Assembly (NCBI GenBank): GCA_001544655.2
Contig: FCOD02000002.1
Coordinates: forward strand, 1-64,000
Direction: 5' to 3'
Length of the DNA stretch: 64,000 bases
Origin: Caballeronia turbans
Lineage (GTDB): Bacteria > Pseudomonadota > Gammaproteobacteria > Burkholderiales > Burkholderiaceae
Positions within the stretch are counted from its first letter, which is position 1; the number at the start of each line of letters is the position of its first letter. The translations under genes were made by a program, and so were the position numbers. The notes under the pieces are model-generated. The model searched no databases and was not told the DNA's origin. It worked only from the letters and a program-made list of their open reading frames with translations. Below, one piece after another: positions 8,356 through 16,922 of the stretch.

Positions 8356-9534
8356 ATGCTAAGCGCTCGGCTTCCCGAAGTCGATCAATCCGTTTCGATC
8401 GAAACGCTCTTGGGAGTGGCGGCCCAAGCCACTGACATCCTCAATCAAATCCGCGATGCGATGTTGGAGCCGTACCCGCGCAAAAGCGCGCCGACATTCA
8501 CGAGCGCGCAAGTCGCATCTCTGTGCGGCGTCGACAAGCAGCGGTTCCAGTATTTGACCACCAAGGGCGATCTGCCCGCAGGGACGTCCAAAGGCGCGGG
8601 TCGCAGCAAGGAATTCTCGCTCGAAGAAGCCCTGACCTGGATCCGGGCGACAAAGGAACGCACGCGGCGGCCCGAGCACAAGCGCGGGCGAATCGTAACC
8701 GTCGCAAACTTCAAAGGCGGGGTCGCCAAGACGACGACCGCGGTCTCCGCCGCGCAAGCCCTCACGTTGCTCGGGCGCAGGGTGCTCGTCATCGACTGCG
8801 ATCCGCAGGGGACGACGACGCAGTTGTGCGGATGGGCGCCCGACGCTGAAATCTCCGACGATCAGACCCTTCTTCCGCTCATCTACGGTGATCGGGAGAC
8901 GCTGCACTATGCCGTACAGGAAACGTACTGGCACAACCTGGATTTGATCCCGGCTTCGTCCTCGCTGTTCGACGCCGAATTCGAGATTCCGGCCAAGGTG
9001 CTGAACGACAGCACGTTCGAATTCTGGGAAATTCTCCGCAAGGGCCTGATGCCGCTCGCGAACGAGTACGACGCGATCGTCATCGACACGCCTCCGGCGC
9101 TCAGCTATCTGACCATCAACGCGTTGCTCGCATCCGACGCGATCTTGCTGCCCTGCCCGCCCGAGGCGCTCGACTTCGCCAGCTCGACGCAGTTCTGGCA
9201 TCTCTTCGCCGACATTGCGAAAAAGCTGCCGGGCGTGCTCGAACAGAAACGGTTCGACTTCGTCAACGTGATCATGACCAAAGCAAAGTCGGACGACGTC
9301 TCGCGGGTGGTGCGGGGATGGCTGCAGAAGGCCTACGGCGATCGCGTGCTGCCCTTCGAGATTCCGGAATCGACCGTGCCGAAGGGCGCCTCGGCGCAAT
9401 TGTCGACGGTCTACGATCTGTCAAAACCGGACGGCAGCACAGCCGCATACAACCGATTCAAAGAGCCGCTCGACCGACTCGCCGAGCATCTCGACGCGCA
9501 GTTCGTACGCGCGTGGAATCAGACGGAGGATTAA
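8356..9534 (+). CDS. parA: ParA-family partition ATPase with N-terminal helix-turn-helix
   Basis: The product (392 residues from this start) is a large, type Ia ParA. Residues about 48-95 hold a MerR-like DNA-binding segment (FTSAQVASLCGVDKQRFQYL). The deviant Walker A is FKGGVAKTTT (about 119-128), followed by VIDCDPQGTTT and the Walker B-like AIVIDTPPAL. It drives segregation of the replicon together with ParB bound at parS, and members with the N-terminal HTH also repress their own promoter. The start is uncertain: ATG 8356 lacks a clear ribosome binding site, and GTG 8341 in the same frame is an alternative with AGG 8 bases upstream. parB follows without any gap, so the two are one operon. 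Confidence 0.93.
   Translation: MLSARLPEVDQSVSIETLLGVAAQATDILNQIRDAMLEPYPRKSAPTFTSAQVASLCGVDKQRFQYLTTKGDLPAGTSKGAGRSKEFSLEEALTWIRATKERTRRPEHKRGRIVTVANFKGGVAKTTTAVSAAQALTLLGRRVLVIDCDPQGTTTQLCGWAPDAEISDDQTLLPLIYGDRETLHYAVQETYWHNLDLIPASSSLFDAEFEIPAKVLNDSTFEFWEILRKGLMPLANEYDAIVIDTPPALSYLTINALLASDAILLPCPPEALDFASSTQFWHLFADIAKKLPGVLEQKRFDFVNVIMTKAKSDDVSRVVRGWLQKAYGDRVLPFEIPESTVPKGASAQLSTVYDLSKPDGSTAAYNRFKEPLDRLAEHLDAQFVRAWNQTED
8391..8406. other. Perfect 16-bp palindrome inside parA, candidate parS
   Basis: CGTTTCGATCGAAACG equals its own reverse complement over all 16 bases. ParB sites are typically 16-bp palindromes close to parAB. It encodes the SVSIET stretch of ParA. Its 10-bp core TTCGATCGAA recurs at 174-183, but without the full arms. 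Confidence 0.45.
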
Positions 9535-10506
9535 ATGGGCATCGGGGACAGACTCCTCGCCAAGACAGCGAATATCGGCAGCAAGCCGACGGACGCGGCG
9601 CAGTCGCGTCCGGTCAACACAGAGGCGCGTACGTCTCCTGGCCGATTGATGGACGCGCAGCATCGCATCAATACGGCGCAGGCACGAATCAAAGAACTCG
9701 AATCGCAACTCGAGGAAGGTGCCGCGCTCGAAGTGCCGCTAGATGCGCTTGTTGAGGTGAAGGGGCGGCGTCGCAAGCTGACGGCTGAGCAGTTTCAGGA
9801 ATTGAAGGGCAACCTCGCCCGGCACCCGCTCGCCACGCCAATCTTGGTGCGCGCGTTGTCCGAAGGTCGGTTTGAAATCGTCGCGGGCCATAACCGCGTC
9901 GCCGCATATAGAGAACTCGGACGCTCGACGATCCGCGCGAATGTCGCATCGATCGAGGAAGGCGAGATCGAATTTGCGGCGTTCTTTTCGAATCTGCTGT
10001 CGCCGTCGCTGACGGACTTCGAGAAGTACTGGAATTTCAAGCGATTGCAGGAACTGAGTGGCTTGTCACGCACCGAGATCTCAGAGAGCGCGGGATTGAG
10101 CAAGAGCCACGTCACGCGAATCTTTTCGTTCGATGCACTGCCGGAAGCGGCCAAGCTGGCACTCGCTGAGAAGCCCGAGCGGTTGGGGAGCAATGCGGCG
10201 CAGAAACTTGCAGCACTGACCGAGGCGGGCAAGTCAGAAAAGGTCGTGGAAGCGATTCGTCGCTTGATTGACGACGAGAACTTCACTCAGGACAAAGCCG
10301 TTGCGCTGGCTGCGGAAAAACCGCGGGTCGCCGCTCCAAGCGCAACCGTCGTTCGCTCGGGCCGGAGGAAAGTTTGTGAGGTTTCCACGAGAAACGGCGT
10401 GGTCGGCGTTCGCTTCTTCGAGAAGGACGCGACCGACGCTGAGCAGTGGGGGCAACGAATCGCCGATTTCATCAACAGAACGTTGAGCGAGACGGAGCAG
10501 GACTGA
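9535..10506 (+). CDS. parB: ParB-family centromere-binding protein
   Basis: This 323-residue ParB has a coiled, charged N-terminus (about 40-62), the ParB/sulfiredoxin-type nuclease fold with GHNRVAAYRELG (about 118, the counterpart of the GERRxRA CTP-binding patch of chromosomal ParBs), and a central HTH (LSGLSRTEISESAGLSKSHVT, about 174-194). It binds parS and spreads or loads as a clamp, activating the ParA ATPase. The ATG starts on the base after the parA stop codon, with GGAGGA inside the end of parA, so translation is coupled. The His-Asn version of the patch is typical of plasmid or secondary-chromosome ParBs rather than of the main chromosome. Confidence 0.93.
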   Translation: MGIGDRLLAKTANIGSKPTDAAQSRPVNTEARTSPGRLMDAQHRINTAQARIKELESQLEEGAALEVPLDALVEVKGRRRKLTAEQFQELKGNLARHPLATPILVRALSEGRFEIVAGHNRVAAYRELGRSTIRANVASIEEGEIEFAAFFSNLLSPSLTDFEKYWNFKRLQELSGLSRTEISESAGLSKSHVTRIFSFDALPEAAKLALAEKPERLGSNAAQKLAALTEAGKSEKVVEAIRRLIDDENFTQDKAVALAAEKPRVAAPSATVVRSGRRKVCEVSTRNGVVGVRFFEKDATDAEQWGQRIADFINRTLSETEQD

Positions 10507-10509
10507 TGC

Positions 10510-10613
10510 TCTACTAGGTTTTCTCTTTAAATCAATGACTTAGCGAATCAAACGAAGTCAGAACTGATTGAGCCTAGTAGAACTTCCTTAGAAATCAAGG
10601 ACTTGACGTATCA
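10510..10613. repeat. Direct and inverted repeats between parB and rep (candidate iterons/origin)
   Basis: Two 22-bp direct repeats, 10529-10550 and 10592-10613, share 18 of 22 bases with the pattern AAATCAAkGACTTrrCGwATCA and start exactly 63 bp apart, about six helical turns. A 9-bp inverted repeat, TCTACTAGG (10510-10518) and CCTAGTAGA (10573-10581), interleaves with them. Another 8-bp inverted repeat, GTTCCGCT (10715-10722) and AGCGGAAC (10764-10771), lies closer to rep. Repeats of this kind next to a Rep gene are typical initiator-binding sites. Confidence 0.5.
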
Positions 10614-10655
10614 GCAACCACGAGGCTGCTATGTAACGAACAGGAAGTAAAAAGA

Positions 10656-10687
10656 CAAAAGCCTTCGGCGCCAACCGAAGGCTTTTG
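10656..10687. terminator. Bidirectional intrinsic terminator after parB
   Basis: A 13-bp stem, CAAAAGCCTTCGG with CCGAAGGCTTTTG, closes a 6-base loop, with A-run and T-run flanks inside the stem so it could work on either strand. It separates the parAB transcript from rep. Confidence 0.75.
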
Positions 10688-10809
10688 AATATCGGGCTTA
10701 ACTGCATATCGCCCGTTCCGCTTCCCGACGCCAATCGGGTCACGAGTACACACCTCGAAGTTTAGCGGAACGCGATCGGCAGTCAAGCGTTTGCCCTCCA
10801 TTTTTCGAA

Positions 10810-12147
10810 ATGGACGTACTTGACATGCATATCGCGCAACTTTCCGTTGCAGGCGAGGATGTTTCTCGCCCTCAAAACTTCACATCGCCACCTGCTGAAG
10901 CGGATCGACTCGCTCTCGATGAATACGCTTGTGATCGATCCAACCTCCCTTGGGTGATCTTTCGCGCCGCGCACCGGGCAACCCATACAGCAGCATTGCC
11001 CGCTCGTGCGCGTGCCTTGCTCGCGGCGTTGGCCCGCACAGTCGATGCGTCCCGCCCCTACGCCCCCATTTTCGCCCGGCGCGAACTGCTCACGGGACGT
11101 GCTCAGCAATCCATGCGCACGTTTTATCGCAGCATGGACGATCTCGAAAGCACCGGCTTCATCACTCGGCCGCCACAGACCCGATACGGCGCGGCTGGCC
11201 TGTTCGGTCGCGCCTACATTCATCTGACGCCGAAAGCTGCCGCTTTGCTCGGCCTCGCGGAGCCAGCAATCGAAGCCGAGAATCCGTCCGCCCCGAGTAA
11301 GGAGCAGACGGACAAGACCGCACTCGCCTCTTCTTTCGGGCCACCGTCTGTCACCGTGGCAGACGGTGCTATATATAAGGATCTAATCCCTACTACTCAA
11401 AAGAGACAATCAGGACGCCTTCCTGCGGACCTCGACCGCCTGTTGGCGCTGGGATTTCGTGAATTCCTGATTTTTAAACTCATGCGCGAGGCAAAGATTC
11501 ACGGCAAGCTTCTGTCCGACGTCGTTGAAGCCAGTTGGCAACATCTGCGCCGCGCCACGCATCCGATCAGCTACCTAAGGACCCTTCTGCGTGCTCCGGT
11601 GGATTTCGCCTACCGCGCACGGAGCCAGCGAAATGCACAAGCCAACGAGCAAGCCCGGCGCACGCGCTCTGAAGAAGTCGACACGGCCATTGCAGGTCTC
11701 GCAGGCCAGTCTTTTGTAAGCCGTGACAGCCTGCGACGCTATCGCATCTCCGCGGACGCGCGCTCGGTCATCATTCATCATCGAGAAGAGACCCAGCCGC
11801 GCGTGCATGCCGGCGCGTGGGCGCATGACTTCATCACGGCGTTCGAGGCAGGGCATATCGTGCCCATCGACCTTGATGCGCCAAGCGACGCCGAAGCGGC
11901 ACTTGCTCAACGTTCCGCGGGACATCGGTCAGGACGCAGCACTCGATCCGAGGCCAACCTCGACGATCTCAAAGCGTTTCTACGCTTGAAGAGCGCCGCC
12001 GCCGCCCCATCTACGAAACCGAAGGAGCCGATGAAGCCGTCGAGTCAAAGCCGGTCGAGTTCGCTCCCTTTGGATTCGCTTTTAGAGACGATATCGCGCG
12101 TAGCATCATCGGCGAAGTTTCGCAATCTGCCCGTATTGGAGTCATGA
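10810..12147 (+). CDS. Plasmid/chromid replication initiator protein (Rep)
   Basis: A 445-residue basic protein placed directly after parAB, as in Burkholderia secondary replicons. Residues about 60-140 look like a winged-helix domain that includes RRELLTGRAQQSMRTFYRSM and LESTGFITRPPQTRYG, and the C-terminal third is low-complexity and Ser/Lys rich. Initiators of this group bind repeats near their own gene and start replication. The ATG at 10810 has no ribosome binding site and lies in a 16-bp hairpin CCATTT-TTCG-AAATGG (10798-10813), so translation may be deliberately poor; ATG 10825 is an alternative start. Assignment as initiator rests mainly on position and overall resemblance, since no catalytic motif is expected. 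Confidence 0.8.
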   Translation: MDVLDMHIAQLSVAGEDVSRPQNFTSPPAEADRLALDEYACDRSNLPWVIFRAAHRATHTAALPARARALLAALARTVDASRPYAPIFARRELLTGRAQQSMRTFYRSMDDLESTGFITRPPQTRYGAAGLFGRAYIHLTPKAAALLGLAEPAIEAENPSAPSKEQTDKTALASSFGPPSVTVADGAIYKDLIPTTQKRQSGRLPADLDRLLALGFREFLIFKLMREAKIHGKLLSDVVEASWQHLRRATHPISYLRTLLRAPVDFAYRARSQRNAQANEQARRTRSEEVDTAIAGLAGQSFVSRDSLRRYRISADARSVIIHHREETQPRVHAGAWAHDFITAFEAGHIVPIDLDAPSDAEAALAQRSAGHRSGRSTRSEANLDDLKAFLRLKSAAAAPSTKPKEPMKPSSQSRSSSLPLDSLLETISRVASSAKFRNLPVLES

Positions 12148-12232
12148 GCAATCTGGCGGGGTCAGAGTCAACCGACCTTAGGTCAGACGAATGTCGCGTA
12201 ACGAGCGTGCAGCGAAACTTTTTCAAATAAAC

Positions 12233-12261
12233 TGCTGCGTCGCAGCAAATGCTGATATACT
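12233..12261 (+). promoter_or_regulatory. Extended -10 promoter with overlapping palindrome in front of the sigma factor gene
   Basis: TGATATACT at 12253-12261 fits the extended -10 form TGnTATAAT with one mismatch. The -35 position holds no consensus hexamer but is covered by a 15-bp palindrome, TGCTGCG-t-CGCAGCA (12233-12247), which would place a bound protein where it blocks or replaces -35 recognition. The leader to the start codon is nearly 190 bases. Confidence 0.5.
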
Positions 12262-12447
12262 CTAAGGTTGCGCCTGAATGGGCGATTGGAAAACGCAAGT
12301 GCCGCGTCTGGATGCGGTTTGCGTGCTTTGCTCGATGCGATTTTCAGCAAGCCGTCCGTGGTCGAAGCTGTCATCGAAATCATCGCGAGCCGTTACGCTC
12401 GCTCCCGGGGATCTGTCGTCGCCGAGCAAACCTGTCGAGGAGAAAGT

Positions 12448-14451
12448 ATGGCAAGTTTTGATCGGGAAGATTCGGAGCTGGATATCGTCGCGCCGGCGCG
12501 CAAGGCACCCGGCCGGCGGGCGAACAAAGGGAAGGGCCAGGCCGGCACGATACAGCCCGATGTCGCGATGACCGCTGAGCAAAATGAAGAGCGGCAGCGC
12601 CAGATGCGCGCGCTCATCCAGTTGGGCAAGGAACGCGGATACCTCACGCACGCTGAGATCAACGACCACCTGCCGGACAACTTCGCTGAGACGGCTGCGA
12701 TGGAAACCATCGTCAGCACGTTCCACGACATGGGTGTCGCGGTCTACGAACAGGCGCCGGATGCCGAAACGCTGCTTCTGAGCGATAGCGCCCCGAGCGT
12801 GGTCACCGACGAGCAATCGGACGAAGAAGCGGAAAACGCGTTGTCCACGGTCGACTCCGAATTCGGCCGCACGACCGATCCGGTTCGCATGTACATGCGC
12901 GAAATGGGCGCGACCGAGCTGCTCACGCGTGCCGGCGAAATCGCCATCGCGAAGCGAATCGAAGACGGCCTGCACGAGATGATCCAGGCGATCGCGGCGT
13001 GCCCGTCGACCGTCGCGACCATTCTCGCGGATGCGGCGCAAGTCGAATCGGGTGAGCTGAAGATCGACGATCTCGTCGACGGCCTGAAGGAAGAGGACAC
13101 GGCAGACGAAGATATTTCGGCGTCCGATACGAACGACTCCACGGACATCGATACGGATACCGACGAATCCGACAGCGACGACGAGGACGATGACGATCTC
13201 GACGGCGGCGATGCCGGTGCATCGAACGAAGCGCGCCTGAAGCAACTGAAGGCCGACTGTCTCGAGATCTTTGCGCGCGTGCGCGAGTTGGCCGAACAAG
13301 CGAGCAATCCTAAGGGTTCGGGCGCGGTCGCGGCGAAAGCTGTAGAAAAAGCGCGTGCCGAGATCCAGCGCGAGCTCGGTTCGATCCGCTTTACCGCGAA
13401 AACCATCGACCGCCTGTGTGTCAATGTTCAGCAGCAAGTGGCGCAGGTGCGTGATATCGAACGTCGCGTGCTGCAGATCGCGGTGGATCGTTGCGGCATG
13501 CCGCGCGAGAAGTTTGTCGAATCATTCGTCGGTCACGAGACCGATCTCGAATGGACGTCGCGCGCGGCCGCGGGCTCGAAGCAATACGGCGCGTCGCTCG
13601 AGCGCAGCTTGCCGGCGATTCAGGCCGAGCAGCAAAAGCTCATCGACATCGAAGGCACGGTCGAGATGCCGCTCAAGCAGCTGAAGCAGATCAACCGTCA
13701 GATGACGGCAGCCGAGCTCAAGATGCGTCAAGCCAAGCGCGAGATGATCGAAGCGAACTTGCGTCTCGTCATTTCGATCGCGAAGAAGTACGTGAATCGC
13801 GGCATGCAGTTCCTGGATCTGATCCAGGAGGGCAACATCGGTCTGATGAAGGCAGTGGACAAGTTCGAATATCGCCGCGGCTGGAAGTTTTCGACGTACG
13901 CCACGTGGTGGGTTCGCCAGGCCGTGACGCGTTCGCTCGCCGATCAGGCGCGCACCATTCGCGTGCCGGTTCACATGATCGAAACGATCAACAAGCTGAA
14001 CCGCATCTCGCGCGAAATCCTGCAACAGACGGGACAGGAAGCGCATCCGTCCGTGCTCGCCGAGCGTATGGAAATGCCGGAAGAGAAGATCCGCGGCATT
14101 CTCAAGATCGCGAAGCAGCCGGTGTCGCTGGAAACGCCGGTCGGTGAAGATGCCGATGCGACCCTGGGCGACATGATCGAAGACCAGGGCGCCGCTTCTC
14201 CGGCGGATGCTGCCGTGCACGCGAACATGCGCGCTGCGATCGACGACGCGCTCAACGCGCTGTCGCCGCGCGAGGCAAAGGTGTTGCGTATGCGCTTCGG
14301 CATCGACACGGCTTCGGACTATACGCTCGAAGAACTGGGCAAGCAGTTCGACGTGACGCGCGAGCGTATTCGTCAGATCGAAAGCAAGGCGATGCGCAAG
14401 CTCATGCATCCGAGCCGCGCCGACAAGCTGCGTCCGTTCCTGGATCGCTGA
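12448..14451 (+). CDS. rpoD: RpoD-type primary sigma factor (sigma-70), full length
   Basis: The 667-residue product contains all parts of a group 1 sigma factor: region 1.1 near the N-terminus, region 1.2 ([13 protein letters not shown]), a non-conserved region with a run of Asp/Glu/Ser at about 231-255, region 2 ([20 protein letters not shown] and [13 protein letters not shown]), region 3, and the region 4.2 HTH ([17 protein letters not shown]). It directs RNA polymerase to -10/-35 promoters. The ATG at 12448 has AGGAGA 4 bases upstream; the frame is open further upstream without a better start. It lacks the rpsU-dnaG neighbours usual for the main-chromosome gene and instead follows the Rep gene, so it is probably a second RpoD copy carried by this replicon. 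Whether it is redundant or specialised cannot be read from sequence. Confidence 0.95.
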   Translation: MASFDREDSELDIVAPARKAPGRRANKGKGQAGTIQPDVAMTAEQNEERQRQMRALIQLGKERGYLTHAEINDHLPDNFAETAAMETIVSTFHDMGVAVYEQAPDAETLLLSDSAPSVVTDEQSDEEAENALSTVDSEFGRTTDPVRMYMREMGATELLTRAGEIAIAKRIEDGLHEMIQAIAACPSTVATILADAAQVESGELKIDDLVDGLKEEDTADEDISASDTNDSTDIDTDTDESDSDDEDDDDLDGGDAGASNEARLKQLKADCLEIFARVRELAEQASNPKGSGAVAAKAVEKARAEIQRELGSIRFTAKTIDRLCVNVQQQVAQVRDIERRVLQIAVDRCGMPREKFVESFVGHETDLEWTSRAAAGSKQYGASLERSLPAIQAEQQKLIDIEGTVEMPLKQLKQINRQMTAAELKMRQAKREMIEANLRLVISIAKKYVNRGMQFLDLIQEGNIGLMKAVDKFEYRRGWKFSTYATWWVRQAVTRSLADQARTIRVPVHMIETINKLNRISREILQQTGQEAHPSVLAERMEMPEEKIRGILKIAKQPVSLETPVGEDADATLGDMIEDQGAASPADAAVHANMRAAIDDALNALSPREAKVLRMRFGIDTASDYTLEELGKQFDVTRERIRQIESKAMRKLMHPSRADKLRPFLDR

Positions 14452-14490
14452 TCTTCCGAGCCGTCCGCACTACGTTCGGATGAACTCGAT

Positions 14491-14530
14491 AGCGCGTGCC
14501 GCCCAATCAGGCGGTACGCGCTTTTTTATT
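14491..14530 (+). terminator. Intrinsic terminator of the sigma factor gene
   Basis: The stem GCGCGTGCCGCC / GGCGGTACGCGC, with one G-T pair, is followed by TTTTTTATT, 40 bp after the stop codon. Confidence 0.85.
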
Positions 14531-14541
14531 TCCGAACAGAA

Positions 14542-14916
14542 TCAACCGCGCGCAGTGCCCTTTGGCAGCTTCGACGCGGCACACGCCTGGAGCGCGGCGA
14601 TCGCCTTGTTTGCGAGTGACAGCGTTTCCTCGCAGGCGAGACGGTCGCGGAAGATCGAGCATCCGCCGCCCGCGTTGACTCGCGCGACGGCGCTGCGCAC
14701 CTTGTCCAGCGCGGATTGCGGCGAGCCCGTGTCCCGGATGATCGAGGCGACGTCGAACGCGCTGCCGGCGTCGGTTTCGACGTAGCTCGGGCATTGCGTT
14801 TGCGCGTGAGCCGCGACGCAGATCATGCCGATTGCGGCGATGGCAGGAAATCGCCGCGATCGAGCGGAGCGGAACGAATACGCACGAGCGGAATGAGAGC
14901 AGAAGAGGGTATCCAT
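14542..14916 (-). CDS. Hypothetical secreted protein
   Basis: A 124-residue protein of unknown function. A basic stretch (SFRSARSRRF) is followed by a hydrophobic segment ending in AAHAQ at about residue 38, resembling a signal peptide with an AxA cleavage site; the mature part of about 85 residues has four cysteines (CPSY, CSIF, ACEET, ACAA) that could form disulfides. The start is uncertain: ATG 14943 in the same frame would add nine residues, and neither has a clear ribosome binding site. Its stop is convergent with the sigma factor terminator. Confidence 0.55.
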   Translation of the reverse strand: MDTLFCSHSARAYSFRSARSRRFPAIAAIGMICVAAHAQTQCPSYVETDAGSAFDVASIIRDTGSPQSALDKVRSAVARVNAGGGCSIFRDRLACEETLSLANKAIAALQACAASKLPKGTARG

Positions 14917-14994
14917 GAGCGTCACCACCGTCAGATATCGCATCGAAGGACGTGCACGTTCGGCGAATTTACCTCGGCTGGAAACGACCAACGC

Positions 14995-15029
14995 TTGTCC
15001 ACAGTTTGGCTGGACAAGCATGTGGATAT
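14995..15029. repeat. 35-bp element with two facing DnaA-box-like sequences, copy 1
   Basis: TTGTCCACA at 14995-15003 and TGTGGATAT at 15021-15029 face each other across 17 bases. Each is one mismatch from the DnaA box TTATCCACA or its complement. The whole unit matches, in inverted orientation, the element at 35257-35291 at 30 of 35 positions. Confidence 0.6.
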
Positions 15030-15152
15030 CCTGAGCATCGCCGGATCAACCTCCTGATGCGTAACGCATTTCAGCCGGCGAACGAAATTCGCGCTTCTTC
15101 GTCTCCCATTCTGAACCGGTTAAAAAAATCATGTCGATCGCGAATAAATCCG

Positions 15153-16700
15153 CTAGACCTGGAACGCCCGCACAGTCTGCCTGAGCTCGCGCGCCTGTGC
15201 ATCGAGCGATAACGCCGATGTCGACGCTTCGTTCACGAGCGCGGCGTTCTTCTGCATCAGCCGATCCATCTGCGATACCGCGTCATTCACTTCGTCGATG
15301 CCGCTGCTTTGCTCGCGCGATGCCGTGGCGATTGCTTCGACCAGCGCGGACACGCCGTCGACGGAATCGAGCAAATCGGCGAGCGTCGCGCCTGCGCGCA
15401 TGACCGTCGCGCCGCTCGATTCGACGTGAGCGTTTACCTCCCGCGTCAGTTGCGAAATCTCCTTCGCCGCAGTCGACGAACGCCGCGCGAGCGCACGCAC
15501 TTCCTCCGCCACGACCGCGAAACCGCGCCCCAGCGATCCGGCGCGCGCCGCTTCCACTGCGGCATTCAGCGCGAGCAAATTGGTCTGGAATGCAATGGAT
15601 TCGATGACGCTCGTGATGTGCCCGATTTGCGCCGACCGTGAGGACAGATCGGTCATGCGCGCGATTGCATCGGCGACGGCGCGCTCGCCGTCCTTTGCGC
15701 GCGCCGACGCTTCCTTCGCGAGTTCGCGTGCGCGGTTCGCGTGTTCGGCGTTCGTGCGCACGGTCGCCGCGATCTGCTCCATGCTCGCCGACGTCTGCTG
15801 CAAGCTCGCCGCATGCTCTTCCGTGCGCGCCGACAGCGCGTGATTGCCCTCGGTGATGTCCGCAGTTGCGATGCCGATGGTGTCCGTCGAGCGCTTGATG
15901 TCGCCGACCATCGACGCGAGTTGGCTGCGCATCAGGCTCATCGCGTGCATCAGGCTTTGCGTGTCGCCCGGCGCGACGGGCACGTCCGTCAGCAAATCGC
16001 CCTTCGACACCCGCCGGGCGACGCTCGCCGCAAGCTCCGGCTCGCCGCCGAGTTGACGCACGAGCGTGCGCGCCATCGAAAGGCACAGCCCGCCGACGAG
16101 CGCCACGCCAATAGCGATGCACGCGCCGACCGTCCACTGCACGAGGCGACTCACGCGCTGCGCGTCGTCGTATTCCTGCTGCGCGGCGGTGAGCTGAAAC
16201 GCGCGCAGCTCGGTGCTTTCCTTCTTGACGCGCGCGGCCTGCGGTTCGATCTGCTGCGTCACGATCCACTGCGCTTCGGACAAATTGTTCGCGGCGAGCA
16301 GGTCGGTCGTCGGACGAAATCCCTTGTCGCGCAACGTCGCCCAGTCGCTGGCGAGCCGTTTTGCGCGCGGCGCCTCGGTTGCATCGAGCGGATAGCGCAG
16401 ATAGCGGCCGAGCAGGGCATCGACGTTCGCAATGCGCTGCTGCGTCGACGCGACCACGGCTTGCGTTTTCTGCGCCGATGGATCGAGCACCGCGTCGCTG
16501 ATCGCGAACTGGCTTTGCGTGATGATCTCGTCGATGGTCGAGATGGTTTGCAGCGCCTGCGCGCGGCCTTCGTAGACGTGACGCAGCGCGGCATTGCCTT
16601 GCTGGACGCCGAATAATCCGACGCCGCCGACGGTGACGAGCACGGCCGCGACCGCGCTCGTGACGATCGCGAGGCGCGCCTTGACGGTGAGCTTTGACAT
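15153..16700 (-). CDS. Methyl-accepting chemotaxis protein
   Basis: This 515-residue transmembrane receptor has a first membrane segment at about 12-33 ([20 protein letters not shown]), a periplasmic four-helix-bundle-type sensor of about 160 residues, a second membrane segment (about 190-212, [20 protein letters not shown]), a HAMP linker and a cytoplasmic signalling hairpin with the near-invariant tip [20 protein letters not shown]. It modulates CheA activity in response to a ligand. There is no C-terminal NWETF-like CheR tether. The ATG at 16700 is chosen because it immediately precedes the first membrane helix. No chemotaxis partner genes are near, so it feeds a chemosensory array encoded elsewhere; the ligand is unknown. 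Confidence 0.93.
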   Translation of the reverse strand: MSKLTVKARLAIVTSAVAAVLVTVGGVGLFGVQQGNAALRHVYEGRAQALQTISTIDEIITQSQFAISDAVLDPSAQKTQAVVASTQQRIANVDALLGRYLRYPLDATEAPRAKRLASDWATLRDKGFRPTTDLLAANNLSEAQWIVTQQIEPQAARVKKESTELRAFQLTAAQQEYDDAQRVSRLVQWTVGACIAIGVALVGGLCLSMARTLVRQLGGEPELAASVARRVSKGDLLTDVPVAPGDTQSLMHAMSLMRSQLASMVGDIKRSTDTIGIATADITEGNHALSARTEEHAASLQQTSASMEQIAATVRTNAEHANRARELAKEASARAKDGERAVADAIARMTDLSSRSAQIGHITSVIESIAFQTNLLALNAAVEAARAGSLGRGFAVVAEEVRALARRSSTAAKEISQLTREVNAHVESSGATVMRAGATLADLLDSVDGVSALVEAIATASREQSSGIDEVNDAVSQMDRLMQKNAALVNEASTSALSLDAQARELRQTVRAFQV

Positions 16701-16922
16701 GTTCTTCGGTAGACGAGAGAGGTGCGCGGGGAAGTCCGGAGGCCTTGAGCGCGGCATAACGCGCCGCGATCGGCCAATCATCAGACATTTTCGGAGAGCG
16801 CAATCTACCGGTCGTGCAAGACGTTCATGTGACAACCGTCTCCTGCGCGCGCCGCATACGTTTGCGTGCGCGTTACCAACAAAGGGGCGGATGCCCGCGC
16901 GCCCGGCGCGGGCACGCGATGA

